Assembly: GCA_050945815.1 (NCBI GenBank)
Contig: JBMNTQ010000109.1
Span: forward strand, 1-7,142
Source: JBMNTQ01 sp050945815
GTDB taxonomy: Bacteria; Bacillota; Clostridia; Christensenellales; JBMNTQ01
Length of the DNA: 7,142 nucleotides
Direction of reading: 5' to 3'
Shown here: positions 5,822 to 7,142 of the stretch, in pieces
Layout of the letters: each line of letters begins with the position of its first letter
How positions within the stretch are numbered: position 1 is the first letter of the stretch
Notes under the pieces: model-generated
The model's input: only the letters and a program-made list of their open reading frames with translations
Databases searched by the model: none
Told to the model about the DNA's origin: nothing
Position numbers and translations under genes: made by a program

Positions 5822-5925
5822 TAGATATCGGTAAAACGAAATGTTCTACAGTTCATCAACCTCGGCAGGCTTACCAAAAACGGATTATGCGCCTATCAAT
5901 GCGCGCCTGCTTTCTGCGGCCCTTT
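5793..5925 (-). ncRNA. L10 leader: autoregulatory ribosomal protein leader RNA
   Basis: This cis-acting leader lies between rplA and rplJ and matches the known L10 leader in position and layout. The stem GCAGGC/GCCTGC (5910-5905 with 5870-5865) encloses a small GCGC hairpin and a U-rich loop, and is followed directly by the conserved CCGAGG (5865-5860), where L10 is expected to bind. Downstream, CGAGG (5864-5860) can pair with CCTCG (5820-5816) and GTAGA (5849-5845) with TCTAC (5825-5821). Together these form a bulged antiterminator hairpin that excludes the terminator at 5793-5821. Bacillus subtilis rplJL is known to be attenuated by L10-L12 in this way. The exact 5' end is not determined. 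Confidence 0.82.
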
Positions 5926-5953
5926 ATAAAATTAATATATGTTCTTACGGCAA
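5923..5953 (-). promoter_or_regulatory. Possible internal promoter ahead of rplJ
   Basis: The stretch just upstream of the L10 leader is notably AT-rich. On the minus strand it offers TTGCCG (5948-5953) and TATAAA (5923-5928) with a 19-bp spacer. A start here would begin the message at the first stem of the L10 leader, so rplJL could be transcribed apart from rplKA. The spacing is long and the -35 is poor, so this is tentative. Confidence 0.3.
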
Positions 5954-5978
5954 AAGCCGCATCAACACCGTTGAAAGC

Positions 5979-6668
5979 TTAAAACCGCATCGGGTTCACC
6001 TTCACGCCGGGGCTCATGGTGCTAGCCAGCACAACACTGCGCAAATAAGTCCCCTTGGCAGCGGCCGGCTTAGCCTTCACCAGCGCTTCCATCAAAACGT
6101 TCAGGTTCTCCAGCAGCTTTTCTTTCCCAAAGGAAACCTTCCCGATTGGCACATGCACGATATTGGTCTTATCCACGCGATACTCAACTTTACCGGCTTT
6201 GATTTCGCTCACCGCACGGGCCACGTCCATAGTAACCGTACCGGACTTGGGGTTAGGCATCAGGCCTTTCGGGCCCAATATCCGGCCAATACGTCCGATC
6301 GCACCCATCATATCCGGGGTCGCCACGCATGTATCAAACCCAAACCAGCTTTCTTTCTGGATTTTTTCAATCATCTCTTCGGCGCCTACAAAATCCGCGC
6401 CGGCTTCTTCCGCTTCTCGGGCCTTGTCAGCCTTTGCAATCACCAAAACCCGCACAACCTTACCGGTTCCATGGGGCAAAACAATCGCACCCCGAACCTG
6501 CTGATCCGCATGCCTCGAGTCAATACCCAAGCGAACGGACAGTTCCACGGTCTCGTCAAACTTAGCTTTACCCATCTGACCGACCAATTCCAAAGCCGCT
6601 TCCGGCTCATACAGCATCGTTTTGTCAATCAGCTTTAAACTTTCCTGATATTTCTTACCATGTTTCAT
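5979..6668 (-). CDS. rplA: 50S ribosomal protein L1
   Basis: L1 binds 23S rRNA at the mobile L1 stalk, helps move deacylated tRNA out of the E site, and in many bacteria represses its own operon by binding mRNA. The product is 229 aa from the ATG at 6668 (MKHGKKYQESLKLID), the normal length. This start has an AGGAGG site nine bases upstream. A longer reading frame to 6725 adds 19 residues unlike any L1 and is rejected. The two-domain protein shows FDETVELSVRLGIDSRHADQ, then IGRILGPKGLMPNPKSGTV in the middle, and near the end the conserved segment TYLRSVVLASTMSPGVKVN. It follows rplK by 59 bp. Confidence 0.98.
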   Translation of the reverse strand: MKHGKKYQESLKLIDKTMLYEPEAALELVGQMGKAKFDETVELSVRLGIDSRHADQQVRGAIVLPHGTGKVVRVLVIAKADKAREAEEAGADFVGAEEMIEKIQKESWFGFDTCVATPDMMGAIGRIGRILGPKGLMPNPKSGTVTMDVARAVSEIKAGKVEYRVDKTNIVHVPIGKVSFGKEKLLENLNVLMEALVKAKPAAAKGTYLRSVVLASTMSPGVKVNPMRF

Positions 6669-6684
6669 ACAATAAAACCTCCTT

Positions 6685-6712
6685 GTGGTAATGACGGGAA
6701 ACTCCCTCCCAC
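6685..6712 (-). other. Hairpin in the rplK-rplA spacer
   Basis: On the minus strand, outer arms GTGG/CCAC (6712-6709 with 6688-6685) and inner arms GGGA/TCCC (6706-6703 with 6699-6696) are split by an asymmetric internal loop, GA opposite GTCATTA. It lies four bases before the rplA ribosome binding site and has no U-run, so it is not a terminator. Helices with an asymmetric internal loop are the general form of L1 binding sites on rRNA and mRNA, so an L1 autoregulatory site is possible, though I cannot confirm key bases. Confidence 0.35.
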
Positions 6713-6727
6713 GTTTTTGCACCAAGC

Positions 6728-7142
6728 TCAGTCGACAACGGTAACGCCCATGCTGCGAGCCGTCCCCGCAATCATGCTGATAGCCGTTTCCAAGCTGGCA
6801 GCATTCAGGTCTTTCATTTTCAGCTCGGCAATTTCCTGCAACTGCGCCTTGCTTATCTGAGCCACCTTCTCCCGGTTGGGCACGCCAGAGCCTTTCTCAA
6901 GGCCCAGAGTTTTTTTAATCAACACAGCCGCCGGCGGTGTCTTGGTAATAAACGAAAAAGAACGATCCTGATAAACAGTAATCACCACCGGAATAATCAG
7001 ACCGGCGTCTTTCGACGTTCTCTCGTTAAATTCCTTACAAAAACCCATAATGTTCACGCCATGCTGGCCCAAAGCAGGACCGACAGGCGGGGCTGGAGTG
7101 GCCTTCCCGGCAGGGATCTGCAATTTGATAAAACCGGTTATT
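6728..7142 (-). CDS. rplK: 50S ribosomal protein L11 (N-terminus cut by window edge)
   Basis: L11 forms the GTPase-associated centre with 23S rRNA and is needed for the RelA stringent response; it is the target region of thiostrepton. The visible part is 137 residues. It begins ITGFIKLQIPAGK, so only about four N-terminal residues lie beyond the window. The proline-rich N-terminal segment TPAPPVGPALGQHGVNIMGF, tied to factor binding and thiostrepton action, is intact. The RNA-binding C-terminal domain ends in SMIAGTARSMGVTVVD. A TTG at 7123 is in frame but is an internal leucine codon (KLQ), not the start. rplK is the first visible gene of the ribosomal operon. Confidence 0.97.
   Translation of the reverse strand, partial: ITGFIKLQIPAGKATPAPPVGPALGQHGVNIMGFCKEFNERTSKDAGLIIPVVITVYQDRSFSFITKTPPAAVLIKKTLGLEKGSGVPNREKVAQISKAQLQEIAELKMKDLNAASLETAISMIAGTARSMGVTVVD

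Noticed and set aside
5943..5966. Small hairpin after rplA (TGCGGC/GCCGTA, TTTT loop) as a terminator
   Set aside because: The stem is short and no U-run follows, so read-through from rplA into the rplJ leader is more likely.
6669..6725. Longer L1 start at 6725
   Set aside because: It adds 19 residues absent from L1 proteins, while ATG 6668 has a well-spaced AGGAGG and the expected MKHGKKY start.

Overview
The window reads as chromosome of a Gram-positive, Bacillota-type bacterium, most likely a member of the Clostridia. The signs are strong GGAGG-type ribosome binding sites, an L10 leader with a transcription attenuator ahead of rplJ, and a zinc ABC transporter / Zur operon like that of Listeria. 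Base composition is close to balanced throughout. No gene looks foreign, and there are no mobile elements, CRISPR arrays, rRNA or tRNA genes. I cannot name the genus from sequence alone.

Layout, left to right. (1) Positions 3-1271, minus strand: hom, a complete homoserine dehydrogenase with an ACT domain, at the aspartate branch point to threonine and methionine. (2) Positions 1272-1476: a divergent control region with back-to-back sigma-A-type promoters. (3) Positions 1477-2424, plus strand: an AEC-family membrane transporter, which probably starts at a GTG. Its stop codon lies 7 bp from that of the convergent zur gene. (4) Positions 2432-4482, minus strand: a three-gene zinc operon in the order ATPase (znuC-like), permease (znuB-like), zur-like regulator. 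Translation appears coupled at the first junction, and no substrate-binding protein gene lies beside it. (5) Positions 4483-4828: a gene-free stretch holding the zinc operon's putative promoter/operator region and two tandem rho-independent terminators that end the ribosomal operon. (6) Positions 4829-7142, minus strand: rplL, rplJ, rplA and rplK (rplK cut only at its extreme N-terminus), transcribed K-A-J-L, with a 217-bp L10 leader between rplA and rplJ.

How the parts work together: rplK/rplA and rplJ/rplL encode the L1 stalk protein and the GTPase-associated stalk of the 50S subunit. The leader before rplJ can fold either as an antiterminator or as a terminator, which fits autogenous control by the L10-L12 complex. 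The zinc operon encodes uptake machinery together with its own zinc-sensing repressor.

The gene content is mostly conserved housekeeping, and I see no evidence of a new defence or mobile system. The points most worth a second look are the absence of rpoB after rplL, where two strong terminators stand instead, the candidate operator elements ahead of the zinc operon, the clear alternative structures in the L10 leader, and a hairpin just ahead of rplA that might be an L1 target.
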